NCBI RefSeq assembly: GCF_014646235.1
Contig: NZ_BMNB01000007.1
Coordinates: forward strand, 62,001 to 126,000
Length of the DNA: 64,000 nt
Origin: Micromonospora sonchi
Lineage (GTDB): Bacteria > Actinomycetota > Actinomycetes > Mycobacteriales > Micromonosporaceae
Reading direction: 5' to 3'
Positions 1 to 9,157 of this stretch are shown here, in pieces. Positions within the stretch are counted from its first letter, which is position 1; every line of letters starts with the position of its first letter. Below the pieces are notes generated by a model. That model had not been told where the DNA came from and ran no database searches. It saw nothing but the letters and a program-made list of their open reading frames with translations. The translations under genes and the position numbers were made by a program.

Positions 1-185
1 TCACCGGGGTGATCGCCGGCGCGCCGGTCGGGGCGTACTGCGGTTCCGGGGTGGCCGCCGCGCAAGCTGTGCTGGCGTTGCATCTCGCCGGCCGCCCCGA
101 CGCCGCGCTCTACGTCGGCTCCTGGAGCAACTGGGTCGCCGATCCGGACCGGCCGGTGGCCACCGGCTCGACACCAGGCGGCTGA
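1..185 (+). CDS. Rhodanese-type sulfurtransferase, C-terminal end (partial)
   Basis: Only the last 60 codons are in the window; the frame starts at base 3 and stops with TGA at 183-185. The motif YCGSGVAAAQ matches the active-site loop of thiosulfate or 3-mercaptopyruvate sulfurtransferases (CxSGVTA), in which the cysteine carries the persulfide. The closing segment LYVGSWSNWVADPDRPVATG is typical of the C-terminal end of these two-domain enzymes (GSW-EW-DP-RPV). The family moves sulfane sulfur to thiol acceptors or cyanide in the cytoplasm. The N-terminal domain and start lie outside the window, so the choice between the thiosulfate and mercaptopyruvate types cannot be made. Confidence 0.85.
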   Translation, partial: TGVIAGAPVGAYCGSGVAAAQAVLALHLAGRPDAALYVGSWSNWVADPDRPVATGSTPGG

Positions 186-213
186 CCAGCCGGCCTCGTG
201 CGACCATGGGCAG

Positions 214-1395
214 ATGTCCGACGACACGGTGGTGGTGTGGGACGAGTCGCTGCTCGCCTACGACCTCGGCGACCACCCGCTCGATCCGGTGCGGGTGGAG
301 CTGACCATCGCGCTCGCCCGCGAACTCGGCATCCTGCGACGACCCGGCGTACGGCTGGTCGAGCCCGTGCCGGCCGATGACGCGCTGCTGGCCCGGGTGC
401 ACGATCCGCGCTACCTCGACGCGGTCCGGATCGCGCCGCGTGACCCGCTCTTCGCCGGTTTCGGCCTGGGCACCCCGGACAATCCGGTCTTCGACGGGAT
501 GCACGAGTCCAGCGCGCTGGTCGCCGGGGCGACCGTGGCTGCCGCCGAGGCGGTGTGGCGTGGTGCGGCACGCCGTGCCGTGAACGTGGCCGGCGGCCTG
601 CATCACGCCATGCCGGCGCGGGCGGCCGGGTTCTGCGTCTACAACGACCCGGCGGTGGCCATCGCCCGGCTGCTCGACCTCGGCGCGGAGCGGATCGCGT
701 ACGTCGATGTCGACGTGCATCACGGCGACGGGGTGCAGCAGATCTTCTGGGACGACCCCAGGGTGCTGACCGTCAGCCTGCACGAGACCCCGCTCGCGCT
801 CTTCCCCGGCACCGGCTTCCCGGACGAGACCGGCGGGCCGGGCGCCGCGGGAACCGCGGTCAACATCGCGCTGCCGCCCGGGGTGGAGGACGCCGGCTGG
901 CAGCGCGCCTTTCACGCGATCGTCCCGTCGGTGCTGCGCGCGTTCCGCCCGCAGCTGCTGTTCGCCCAGTGCGGTGCGGACGCCCACCGCGTCGACCCCC
1001 TCGCCGACCTGCACCTCTCCGTCGACGGGCAACGCGCGACCTACCTGGCGCTGCGGGCGCTCGCCGACGAACTGTGCGACGGACGCTGGGTGGCCACCGG
1101 CGGCGGCGGGTACGCGCTGGTGGAGGTGGTGCCCCGAGCCTGGACGCACCTGCTGGCGGTGGCTACCGGGGCGCCGCTGGAGCCGGCCACGCTGACCCCG
1201 CAGGCCTGGCGGGAGCTGGCCGCCAGTCGCCGACCCGGCTCCGACGTGCCGCTGCGGATGACCGACGACATCGACCCGGGGTACGAACCGTGGCAGCCCA
1301 CCGGTGAGCCCAGTCCGGTGGACCGGGCGATCGCCGCGACCCGCAAGGCGGTCTTCCCGCTGCTCGGCCTCGACCCGCACGATCCGCGCGACTGA
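214..1395 (+). CDS. acuC: AcuC-type histone-deacetylase-family protein (protein lysine deacetylase)
   Basis: The 393-residue product is a single class I/II-like histone deacetylase domain. GLHHAM (about residues 129-133) gives the catalytic His pair. YVDVDVHHGDG supplies zinc ligands Asp167 and His169, CGADAH contains Asp256, and GGGGY contains the catalytic Tyr300. In Bacillus the family member AcuC deacetylates and reactivates acetyl-CoA synthetase. The next gene starts 26 bases downstream on the same strand and is a GNAT/acyl-CoA synthetase fusion, so the two probably form an acetylation-deacetylation pair. The ATG at 214 gives the expected N-terminus with the Asp-rich VVVWDESLLAY region. 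An acetylpolyamine amidohydrolase role is possible but less likely given the neighbour. Confidence 0.88.
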   Translation: MSDDTVVVWDESLLAYDLGDHPLDPVRVELTIALARELGILRRPGVRLVEPVPADDALLARVHDPRYLDAVRIAPRDPLFAGFGLGTPDNPVFDGMHESSALVAGATVAAAEAVWRGAARRAVNVAGGLHHAMPARAAGFCVYNDPAVAIARLLDLGAERIAYVDVDVHHGDGVQQIFWDDPRVLTVSLHETPLALFPGTGFPDETGGPGAAGTAVNIALPPGVEDAGWQRAFHAIVPSVLRAFRPQLLFAQCGADAHRVDPLADLHLSVDGQRATYLALRALADELCDGRWVATGGGGYALVEVVPRAWTHLLAVATGAPLEPATLTPQAWRELAASRRPGSDVPLRMTDDIDPGYEPWQPTGEPSPVDRAIAATRKAVFPLLGLDPHDPRD

Positions 1396-1420
1396 GCCGG
1401 CCGGGGGAGGGCCGTCCGAG

Positions 1421-3976
1421 GTGACCACAGCCGAACCAGCCGTGGACGTGCTGCTCAGCGACGGCAGCACCGTCCAGTTGCGGCCCATCCGCCCCTCGGA
1501 CGGGCCGGCGATCGTGGCCATGCACTCGCGATTCTCCGAGCGCACCCGCTACCTGCGCTACTTCTCGCCGTACCCGCGCATCCCCGAGCGGGACCTGCAG
1601 CGCTTCGTCAACGTCGACCACCGTGACCGGGAGGCGTTCGTGGTGCTGGCCGGCGACCGGATCGTCGCCGTCGGCCGGTACGAGCGGCTCGGCCCGGCCT
1701 CGCCGGACGCCGAGGTGGCCTTCGTGGTCGAGGACGCCTACCAGGGGCGGGGTATCGCTTCGGTGCTGCTGGAGCACCTCGCCGACGCCGCCCGGCGGGT
1801 CGGGATCGTCAACTTCGTCGCCGAGGTGCTGCCGGCCAACGGTCAGATGCTGCGGGTCTTCGCCGATTTCGGGTACCAGCTTCAGCGTGAGTTCGCCGAC
1901 GGTGTGGTGCACCTGACCTTCCCGATCGCCCCCACCGAGACCACCCTGACCGTGCAGCGCGGGCGGGAGCAGCGCACCGAGGCCCGCTCCGTCGCCCGGC
2001 TGCTCGCGCCGCGTGGCGTCGCCGTCTACGGCGCCAGCGCCACCGGCCAGGGTGTCGGTGCGGCGGTGCTGGGGCACCTGCGCGACGGCGGGTTCACCGG
2101 CGCGGTGGTGCCGGTGCATCCCACCGCCACCCGGGTGGCGGGGCTACCGGCGTACCCGTCTGCGGCCGACGCGGGGCTGCCGGTCGACCTGGCGGTGGTC
2201 GCCGTGCCACCGGGGTCGACCCCTGAGGTGGTCGCCGACGCCGCCGCGGCCGGGGTGCACGGCCTGGTCGTCATCTCCGCCGGCTTCGCCGAGGCGGGCG
2301 TCGAGGGCGCCGCCGCGCAGCGGGCGCTGGTCCGGGCCGCCCACGCGGCGGGCATGCGGGTGATCGGCCCGAACTGCCTGGGGGTGGCGAACACCGACCC
2401 GGAGGTACGCCTCAACGCCACCCTCGCCCCACGGTTGCCGGGGCCCGGCCGGGTCGGCATCTTCAGCCAGTCCGGTGCCTTCGGCGTGGCGCTGCTGGCC
2501 GAGGCCGACCGCCGAGGGCTCGGCCTGTCCAGCTTCGTCTCGGCCGGCAACCGGGCCGACGTCTCCGGCAACGATCTGTTGCAGTACTGGCAGGGCGACC
2601 CGGCGACCGACGTGATCATGTTGTACCTGGAGACGTTCGGCAACCCGCGCAAGTTCGCCCGGCTGGCCCGGCACATCGGCCGGGACAAGCCGGTGGTGGC
2701 GCTGGCCTCGCCGGCCCGGCCGCCCGGGGTCGGCGACTCCGTCGGCCCGGACGCCACGGCGGTGAGCGCGCTGTTCGCCCAGTCCGGGGTGATCCGGGTG
2801 GACACCGTCGCCGAGCTGCTGGACGTCGGCGTGCTGCTGGCCAACCAGCCGCTGCCCGCCGGGAACCGGGTGGGCATCGTCGGCAACTCCTCGGCGTTGA
2901 CCGGGCTGGCGGCGACCGCCTGCGCGGCCCAGGGCCTGACCGTCGCCGTGGGCTATCCCCGTGACGTCGGGCCCCGGGCCAGTGCGGCCGAGTTCGCCGA
3001 GGCGCTGGCCGAGGCCGCTGCCGCCGAGACCGTCGACGTGCTGGTGGCCCTGTTCGCGCCGCCGCTGCCCGGCCAGTTCACCGGCGCCGAGGGGGACTTC
3101 ACCGCTGCCCTGCCCAGCGCGCTGACCGCCGCCAAGCCGGCGGTGGCGACCTTCCTGGTCGGCCGGGCACCGGCGGGCATGCCGTCCTACCCGAGCGTGG
3201 AGGAGGCGGTGCGGGCGCTCGCCCGGGTCACCGCGTACGCCGACTGGCTGCGCCGACCGTCCGGGGTGCTGCCCGAACTGCCCGGCATCCGGCGCGCGGC
3301 GGCGTCGGCGGCGCTGCGCAGGGACGGGGTCGATCCGGCGGCGCTGCTCGGCGCGTACGGCATCGATGTGGTCGCCTCGGCGACGGTGGACTCGGCCGAG
3401 GAGGCCGTCGAGGCGGCGACCCGGTTCGGCTTCCCGGTGGCGCTCAAGGCCGCCGCCGCTGGGCTGCGGCACCGGTTCGACCTCGGAGCGGTCCGCCTCG
3501 ATCTGCCCGACGCCGCCGCCGTGCGTCGCACGTACGCGGAGTTGGCGGTGGCGTTCGGCGCGGACGTCCTGGTGCAGCCGATGGTGGCGCCCGGGGTGGC
3601 CTGCGTGGTGGAGCTGGTGGAGGATCCGGCGTTCGGCCCGGTGGTCGGTTTCGGTCTCGGTGGGGTCGCCACCGAGTTGCTGGGCGACCAGGCCTGGCGG
3701 GCGGTGCCGCTGACCGACCGCGACGCCGCCGAACTGGTCGACGCACCCCGGGCGGCGCCACTGCTGCGCGGTCACCGCGGCGCGGCTCCGGTGGACCGGG
3801 CCGCCCTGGCCGACCTGCTGTTGCGGGTTGGCCGGCTCGCCGACGAACAGCCCCGGGTCCGCACCCTGACGCTGAACCCGGTGCTCGCCCGACCGGACGG
3901 CCTGTCGGTGCTGCACGCCACCGTCCTGATCGGCTCCGCCACCCCCCGCCCCGACACCGGCCCTCGCCGGCTGTGA
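1421..3976 (+). CDS. Pat-like protein acetyltransferase: N-terminal GNAT fused to NDP-forming acyl-CoA synthetase
   Basis: The 851-residue product has an N-terminal GNAT domain (about 10-170) with the acetyl-CoA loop YQGRGIASVLL. It is followed by a CoA-binding Rossmann domain (about 195-300, GVAVYGASATGQGVG), succinyl-CoA-ligase-like domains and a C-terminal ATP-grasp domain (about 620-850, VALKAAAAGLRHR). This domain order (GNAT first) is that of streptomycete Pat enzymes and the reverse of Salmonella Pat. Such proteins acetylate the active-site lysine of acyl-CoA synthetases, and the synthetase-like part usually acts as an acyl-CoA sensor. I chose GTG at 1421 because GGGGAGG lies about ten bases upstream and the frame further upstream runs inside acuC. 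The stop codon TGA lies in a dispersed repeat. Confidence in the domain calls is high; that it acts on proteins is inference from family and neighbour. Confidence 0.85.
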   Translation: MTTAEPAVDVLLSDGSTVQLRPIRPSDGPAIVAMHSRFSERTRYLRYFSPYPRIPERDLQRFVNVDHRDREAFVVLAGDRIVAVGRYERLGPASPDAEVAFVVEDAYQGRGIASVLLEHLADAARRVGIVNFVAEVLPANGQMLRVFADFGYQLQREFADGVVHLTFPIAPTETTLTVQRGREQRTEARSVARLLAPRGVAVYGASATGQGVGAAVLGHLRDGGFTGAVVPVHPTATRVAGLPAYPSAADAGLPVDLAVVAVPPGSTPEVVADAAAAGVHGLVVISAGFAEAGVEGAAAQRALVRAAHAAGMRVIGPNCLGVANTDPEVRLNATLAPRLPGPGRVGIFSQSGAFGVALLAEADRRGLGLSSFVSAGNRADVSGNDLLQYWQGDPATDVIMLYLETFGNPRKFARLARHIGRDKPVVALASPARPPGVGDSVGPDATAVSALFAQSGVIRVDTVAELLDVGVLLANQPLPAGNRVGIVGNSSALTGLAATACAAQGLTVAVGYPRDVGPRASAAEFAEALAEAAAAETVDVLVALFAPPLPGQFTGAEGDFTAALPSALTAAKPAVATFLVGRAPAGMPSYPSVEEAVRALARVTAYADWLRRPSGVLPELPGIRRAAASAALRRDGVDPAALLGAYGIDVVASATVDSAEEAVEAATRFGFPVALKAAAAGLRHRFDLGAVRLDLPDAAAVRRTYAELAVAFGADVLVQPMVAPGVACVVELVEDPAFGPVVGFGLGGVATELLGDQAWRAVPLTDRDAAELVDAPRAAPLLRGHRGAAPVDRAALADLLLRVGRLADEQPRVRTLTLNPVLARPDGLSVLHATVLIGSATPRPDTGPRRL

Positions 3977-4028
3977 AAGGAAGGGACCCCTATTAACGCC
4001 TGGTGTAGAGGAGGGGCCCCCTTTTAAC
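3973..4028 (-). repeat. Dispersed GGGGCCCTTCCT repeat, copy 1 (inverted)
   Basis: Read on the minus strand, this begins GTTAAAAGGGGGCCC and ends in CCTTTCACA, matching copies at 35754-35810 and 42163-42218. It consists of two half-units, each a GTTAA followed by a GGGGCCC-centred palindrome and TTCCT. It overlaps the TGA stop of the acetyltransferase gene and lies between that gene and a convergent glyoxalase-fold gene. Confidence 0.85.
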
Positions 4029-4048
4029 AGCGGCCGTCGCCAGCCGGC

Positions 4049-4456
4049 TCAGGGACGGGTGGAGATCTGCTGCACCGCCCAGGCGTTGCCGTCCGGGTCC
4101 TCGAAGAAGACGAAGCCGACGTTGTCCAGTGGGTCCGGCACCGGGCGGGGATTCTTTCCGAGCACCTGGATGTCGCTCACCTCGACGCCCCGGTCGAGGA
4201 GTTCGGCGCGGGCCTTGTGCAGGTCCGGCACGACGAGTTGGAGCCCCTTCAACGAACCTGGCGGCATGTGCGGCACCGCGCCCTTGCCGATCACGATCGA
4301 GCAGCCGGAGCCGGGCGGGGTCAACTGCACGATCCGCACCTCGTGGTTGATCACCATGTCGTGGTCGACGACGAAGCCGAGCTGGTCGGCGTAGAAGGCC
4401 TTGGCTCGGTCCAAATCGGAGACCGGTACGACCACTACCTCCAGCGTCCAGTTCAT
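4049..4456 (-). CDS. VOC (glyoxalase/dioxygenase-fold) family protein
   Basis: The 135-residue protein has the paired beta-alpha-beta-beta-beta layout of the VOC superfamily. VVVPVSDLDRAKAFYADQLGF opens the first module, LVVPDLHKARAELLDRGVEV the second, and FFEDPDGNAWAVQQ is the usual C-terminal metal-site strand with its Glu/Asp. The substrate cannot be named; relatives include glyoxalase I, bleomycin-type binding proteins and dioxygenases. The ATG at 4456 is preceded by GGAGG on the minus strand. The gene is divergent from the Rrf2 regulator at 4547 with a 90-base shared control region, so co-control with the regulator is likely. Confidence 0.8.
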   Translation of the reverse strand: MNWTLEVVVVPVSDLDRAKAFYADQLGFVVDHDMVINHEVRIVQLTPPGSGCSIVIGKGAVPHMPPGSLKGLQLVVPDLHKARAELLDRGVEVSDIQVLGKNPRPVPDPLDNVGFVFFEDPDGNAWAVQQISTRP

Positions 4457-4510
4457 CGTTTCCTCCCGATGTCGTCGGCCATGCCCGGACCTCGGGCGGC
4501 CCGGCTGACT

Positions 4511-4541
4511 TTGCCAGACATTAACCTGGACATGTAACATC
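4511..4541 (+). promoter_or_regulatory. Promoter and candidate operator of the Rrf2-type regulator gene
   Basis: TTGCCA at 4511-4516 and TAACAT at 4535-4540 are 18 bases apart, and the -10 box sits six bases before the ATG, so the transcript is probably leaderless. Overlapping it at 4525-4541 is CTGGACATGTAACATCC, an imperfect dyad. A related sequence lies upstream of the flavoprotein gene (5075-5092). Confidence 0.55.
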
Positions 4542-4546
4542 CGGAT

Positions 4547-5035
4547 ATGCGTCTGAGTCAGGGTGTCGAGTGGGCGATCCACACCTGTCTGAACCTCACC
4601 TGGCTGGGCGCGGAGCGCGGCGTGTCGACGTCGCGGCTGGCGGAGTTCTATCAACTGCCGCCGGCGTACCTGAACAAGCAGCTGCAGAGCCTTGTGCGCG
4701 CCGGGATCCTGGCCTCCACGCCCGGTCGGCGCGGCGGCTTCTCGTTGGCCCGCCAGCCGGCCGACATTTCGCTGCTGGATGTCGTGGTCGCCATCGAGGG
4801 GCCGGACCCGCTGTTCCGGTGCGAGCAGATCCTGCGCGCGGGGCCCGGTGGTCGCCCGGACGTGGACTATCGCGAGGTGTGCCTCGTTTCCGGGGCCATG
4901 CGCCGAGCCGACCTGGCCTGGCGGCAGGAGCTCGCGAGCCGGACGCTGGCCGACCTCAAGGCCGACGTCGAGCGAAGCTTCCCCGCCACGCCGGATGCGA
5001 CTCGCGACCGGTTCGCCGAGTTGCACGAGCGCTGA
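4547..5035 (+). CDS. Rrf2 family transcriptional regulator
   Basis: The 162-residue protein has the Rrf2 winged-helix: MRLSQGVEWAIHTCLNL at the start, SRLAEFYQLPPAYLNKQLQ as the recognition helix region, and the wing STPGRRGGFSLAR (about 58-70). Many family members carry a three-cysteine Fe-S site after the wing. Here Cys occurs at FRCEQ and at REVCLV without the compact classical spacing, so redox or Fe-S sensing is uncertain. It lies between the divergent VOC gene and the flavoprotein gene at 5133 on the same strand, 97 bases downstream. Similar CTGGAC-containing sites precede both this gene and the flavoprotein gene, consistent with autoregulation and control of its neighbours. Confidence 0.85.
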   Translation: MRLSQGVEWAIHTCLNLTWLGAERGVSTSRLAEFYQLPPAYLNKQLQSLVRAGILASTPGRRGGFSLARQPADISLLDVVVAIEGPDPLFRCEQILRAGPGGRPDVDYREVCLVSGAMRRADLAWRQELASRTLADLKADVERSFPATPDATRDRFAELHER

Positions 5036-5074
5036 GTGCCCACCGAGCCCACCGGCACCACTGTCAGCAAATAT

Positions 5075-5092
5075 CTGGACGTTGAATGTCGA
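5075..5092 (+). promoter_or_regulatory. Candidate second Rrf2 operator upstream of the flavoprotein gene
   Basis: CTGGACGTTGAATGTCGA shares the pattern CTGGAC-T--AA--TC with the site at 4525-4541 and contains the dyad GACGTTGAATGTC. It lies about 40 bases before the flavoprotein start. This is pattern matching by eye. Confidence 0.35.
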
Positions 5093-5132
5093 GGAAATCA
5101 GGCGGATGCTCGATCCCACAGAGGAGAGGCGC

Positions 5133-6506
5133 ATGGACGTCAGCACCCAGCTCAAGACCCGGGGCCCGGTGTTCACCCCCGGCCATGCCGGCTATGCCTC
5201 GGAGCTGGCCGGGTACAACCGGTTGATCACCCACCGACCCACGCTCGTGGTCGGCGCACGGCACGCCACCGACGTCGTCGCCGCCGTCCGGTACGCCACC
5301 GAGATCGGGCAGTCGGTCGGCGTGCAGGCCACCGGTCACGGACCCAGCGTGCCCGCCGACGGTGTCCTGATCAGTACCCGCCGGATGCGGCACATCGAGG
5401 TTCACCCCGGCGATCGTACGGTCACCGTCGGTGCCGGGGTGGTGTCCAGGGACATCCTGGCCGCCCTCGTTCCACACGGGCTCGTCCCGCTCGGAGGGTC
5501 CTCACCCGACGTCGGGGTCGTCGGCTACCACCTCGGCGGTGGCATCCCGCTGCTGGGCCGGCGGTTCGGCTACGCAGCCGACCGGGTCCGTTCCCTGGAG
5601 GTGGTCACCGCCGACGGGCAGCAGCGCACCGTCACCGTCGAGTCCGAACCCGAGCTGTTCTGGGCCATGCTCGGTTGCCGCGGAAACTTCGGTGTCGTCA
5701 CCGCGTTGACCACCGAGGTGATACCGCTGGCGACCCTGGTCGGGGGCGGCCTCTGGTTCACCGGCGATGCCATCGCGCCCGCGCTCCGAACCTACGTCGA
5801 GTGGAGCGCCACGGTTCCCGAGGAGATGTCCTCCTCGGTCCTGCTGATGCGGATGCCCGACCTCAACGGCGTGCCCGAGCCGTTGCGCGGCCGCCGGATC
5901 GCGCACGTCCGGATCGCCTACCTGGGCGATCCCGGCACCGCCAACCGGCTGCTTCATCCATTGCGTGCCGCCGCTCCCGCAGTCATGGACACGGTCGACG
6001 AACTGCCGGCCAGCCAACTCGCCAGCATCCACGGGGAGCCACCGGGGCCGGTCACCTTCGAGGCCCGCAACACCCTGCTCGGCCGGCTCGACGCGGTGGC
6101 CGTCGACCGGCTCCTCGACCACGCGGGCGTTGCCGGGGACGACGACTACCTTGTCGAACTGCGCCACCTCGGCGGAGCCTTCGGTCCCTCGGCGAGCAGC
6201 CGTGCGGTGATCGGCCGCCGGGACGGCGAGTTCATCCTCTACACCGGCAGCCGGCTCCACCCGCTCACCGGTGACGAGGCCGCCTCGGCACAGGACCACC
6301 TGCACCGGGCCATGCTTCCCTGGAGCACCGGTGGCATCACGCCCGCCTTCCTCTCCGGCCCGCGCGTCACGACGTCCCAACTGCGGACCGGCTACGGCGA
6401 CGGTGACTACCGGCGGCTCACCGAGATCAAGGCCACCTGGGATCCGGACAACCTCTTCCGGATCAACCACAATGTGCCCCCGTACACGCCCCGAGGTCGG
6501 GGTTGA
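5133..6506 (+). CDS. FAD-binding oxidoreductase, berberine-bridge-enzyme (VAO) family
   Basis: The 457-residue product has the PCMH-type FAD-binding domain at about 30-205 and a C-terminal BBE segment ending TWDPDNLFRINHNVPP. His69 in QATGHG is the usual 8-alpha covalent flavin anchor. At the place where bicovalent enzymes have a 6-S-cysteinyl Cys (GxCPTVGxxG), this protein has GGSSPDVGVVG with Ser124, so at most single covalent attachment is expected. The family oxidises alcohols, sugars or alkaloid-like substrates with oxygen; the substrate here is unknown. No signal peptide is visible. ATG at 5133 follows GAGGAGAGG. It is probably controlled by the Rrf2 protein encoded just upstream. Confidence 0.85.
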   Translation: MDVSTQLKTRGPVFTPGHAGYASELAGYNRLITHRPTLVVGARHATDVVAAVRYATEIGQSVGVQATGHGPSVPADGVLISTRRMRHIEVHPGDRTVTVGAGVVSRDILAALVPHGLVPLGGSSPDVGVVGYHLGGGIPLLGRRFGYAADRVRSLEVVTADGQQRTVTVESEPELFWAMLGCRGNFGVVTALTTEVIPLATLVGGGLWFTGDAIAPALRTYVEWSATVPEEMSSSVLLMRMPDLNGVPEPLRGRRIAHVRIAYLGDPGTANRLLHPLRAAAPAVMDTVDELPASQLASIHGEPPGPVTFEARNTLLGRLDAVAVDRLLDHAGVAGDDDYLVELRHLGGAFGPSASSRAVIGRRDGEFILYTGSRLHPLTGDEAASAQDHLHRAMLPWSTGGITPAFLSGPRVTTSQLRTGYGDGDYRRLTEIKATWDPDNLFRINHNVPPYTPRGRG

Positions 6507-6532
6507 CCCATCCCGCGTCACGCCGCGCATAC

Positions 6533-6566
6533 GGTGTCGGGCCCGGCGAACGCCGGGGCCGACACC
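6533..6566. terminator. Bidirectional stem-loop terminator
   Basis: A 16-base stem with one mismatch and an AA loop, starting GGTGTCGG and ending CCGACACC, lies between the convergent flavoprotein and sigma-factor genes. Confidence 0.75.
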
Positions 6567-6579
6567 ACGCCGGGTCAGT

Positions 6580-7590
<1,011 letters not shown>

Positions 7591-7847
7591 CTTTTGTCTC
7601 CCCGTTCCACGTCCGTGCCGTGTCGCTCCGGCGGAGTTCTGCCGGTGACGAACAGCTTGGCGGGTGGGGCGTAAAACGGGAGTGAGGCGATCGGGGACCC
7701 GACACCGAAATTTCCTCGGGCCCGGCCGGTTCGGCCGTTTGGCCGGACGGGCTTGTCGGCGCCGGTTACCGTGCCACCGGCCGGCCGGAAGGCGGCGTGG
7801 CTGCGTCCACACCAGGGCGCGATGATCATCAAGCGACGGAGGCGATC

Positions 7848-8636
7848 GTGGTCTTCAAGCGGCTCATGCAGGCGATGGGGGTCGGCGGCCCGTCCGTGGA
7901 GACGGTGCTGGCGAACCCGCACTGCCGTCCCGGCGGGCAGTTGACGGGCACCATCGCGGTGACCGGCGGCGACCACGCAGTGGACGTCTCGTACGTGGCG
8001 CTCGGCCTGCTCACCAGGGTTGAGGTGGAGAGCGGCGACAACGAGTACACGGCCAACCAGGAGTTTCACCGGCAGCGGGTGACCGGGCCGTTCCGGCTGG
8101 AGGTGGGGCAGCGGTACGACATCCCGTTCCACTTCGACGTGCCCTGGGAAACCCCGGTCACCGAGCTGTACGGGCAGCACCTGCACGGGATGACGATGGG
8201 ACTGCGTACGGAGTTGGAGGTGGCCCGCGCGGTCGACAAGGGCGACCTGGACGCGGTCGCAGTCCATCCGTTACCTGCCCAGGAACGCCTGCTGGAGGCG
8301 TTGCTGCGGCTCGGTTTCCGGTTCGCCCGGGCCGATGTGGAGCGGGGACACATCTACGGCGTGCATCAGACGCTGCCGTTCTACCAGGAGATCGAGTTCT
8401 ACCCGGCCCCGCAGTACGCCGGCGCGATGAAACAGCTGGAGGTCACCTTCGTCGCCGACCCTCGGCAGATGGAGGTGGTGCTGGAGTTGGACAAGCGCGG
8501 TGGTCTGTTCACCGAGGGCCGGGACGTCTTCGGCCGGTTCACCGTCGACCACGCGACGGTCGACCAGGTCGACTGGGCCGCCCAGCTCGACGGCTGGCTG
8601 CGCCAGTCCCTCCGCCGCCGTGGCCTGTTCGGCTGA
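7848..8636 (+). CDS. Spo0M-like sporulation-control protein (arrestin-fold)
   Basis: The 262-residue product begins [20 protein letters not shown], which matches the N-terminus of Bacillus Spo0M, and continues with the arrestin-like beta-sandwich ([36 protein letters not shown]). Spo0M family proteins are cytoplasmic and influence sporulation and cell-shape control; the molecular activity is not settled. I chose GTG at 7848 because GGAGG precedes it by five bases and because the homologous N-terminus starts there. The divergent sigma-factor gene begins 257 bases upstream; that interval holds the promoters of both genes, with no other gene visible. Confidence 0.85.
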   Translation: MVFKRLMQAMGVGGPSVETVLANPHCRPGGQLTGTIAVTGGDHAVDVSYVALGLLTRVEVESGDNEYTANQEFHRQRVTGPFRLEVGQRYDIPFHFDVPWETPVTELYGQHLHGMTMGLRTELEVARAVDKGDLDAVAVHPLPAQERLLEALLRLGFRFARADVERGHIYGVHQTLPFYQEIEFYPAPQYAGAMKQLEVTFVADPRQMEVVLELDKRGGLFTEGRDVFGRFTVDHATVDQVDWAAQLDGWLRQSLRRRGLFG

Positions 8637-8647
8637 CCCCCATCCGA

Positions 8648-8693
8648 GGTTGATCATGGAGTTGTTGCCTCGGCGGCAACTCCATGATCAACC
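8648..8693. repeat. GTTGATCATGA hairpin repeat, copy 1
   Basis: Inverted arms GTTGATCATGGAGTTG (8649-8664) and their exact complement (8677-8692) sit between the convergent spo0M and dtd genes. Related hairpins occur at 22000-22060, 54873-54933 and 63691-63753. It could also act as a terminator. Confidence 0.85.
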
Positions 8694-8715
8694 CTGTCAA
8701 GGCGGCGGCGTGCGG

Positions 8716-9138
8716 TCAGAGATCGAGAAGCAGGGTGCGGGGGCCGACGTTGACGCTCTCGACCAGCATGTGGGCGCGGAAGCGGCCGGTCTCGACCTTT
8801 GCGCCGCGCTGGCGTAGTGCCGCGACCACCGCCTCGATCAGCGGTTCGGCCACCTCGGCGGGGGCCGCCATGGTCCAGCTCGGGCGGCGCCCCTTGCGGG
8901 CGTCGCCGTAGAGGGTGAACTGGCTGACCAGCAGAATCGGGGCCCCGACCTCCGCTGCGGACCGCTCGTCGTCCAGGATCCGTAGCTCGTGCACCTTGCG
9001 GGCCATCGTCCGGGCGGTCTCGACCGTGTCGCTGTGGGTCACCCCGAGAAACACCAACAGCCCGTCGGTGATCGCACCGACCACCTCGCCGTCGACCGTG
9101 ACGCTGGCCCGGCCCACGGTCTGCACCACGGCCCGCAT
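8716..9138 (-). CDS. dtd: D-aminoacyl-tRNA deacylase
   Basis: The 140-residue protein is full length for DTD. It shows the two active-site signatures: SQFTLYGD (about 74-81), containing the catalytic SQxxL loop, and the C-terminal NVGPRT, equivalent to the Gly-cisPro motif NxGPxT. The enzyme is a cytoplasmic homodimer that removes D-amino acids (and glycine) mischarged onto tRNA. The start [18 protein letters not shown] is canonical. The methyltransferase gene upstream on the same strand ends 19 bases before this start, so the two are likely cotranscribed. Confidence 0.93.
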   Translation of the reverse strand: MRAVVQTVGRASVTVDGEVVGAITDGLLVFLGVTHSDTVETARTMARKVHELRILDDERSAAEVGAPILLVSQFTLYGDARKGRRPSWTMAAPAEVAEPLIEAVVAALRQRGAKVETGRFRAHMLVESVNVGPRTLLLDL

Positions 9139-9157
9139 CAGGCCACCACCGTGCGCA

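Noticed and set aside
5133..6506. Bicovalent flavin attachment in the berberine-bridge-type enzyme
   Set aside because: The position of the 6-S-cysteinyl Cys is Ser124 (GGSSPDVG), so only the His69 link is possible.
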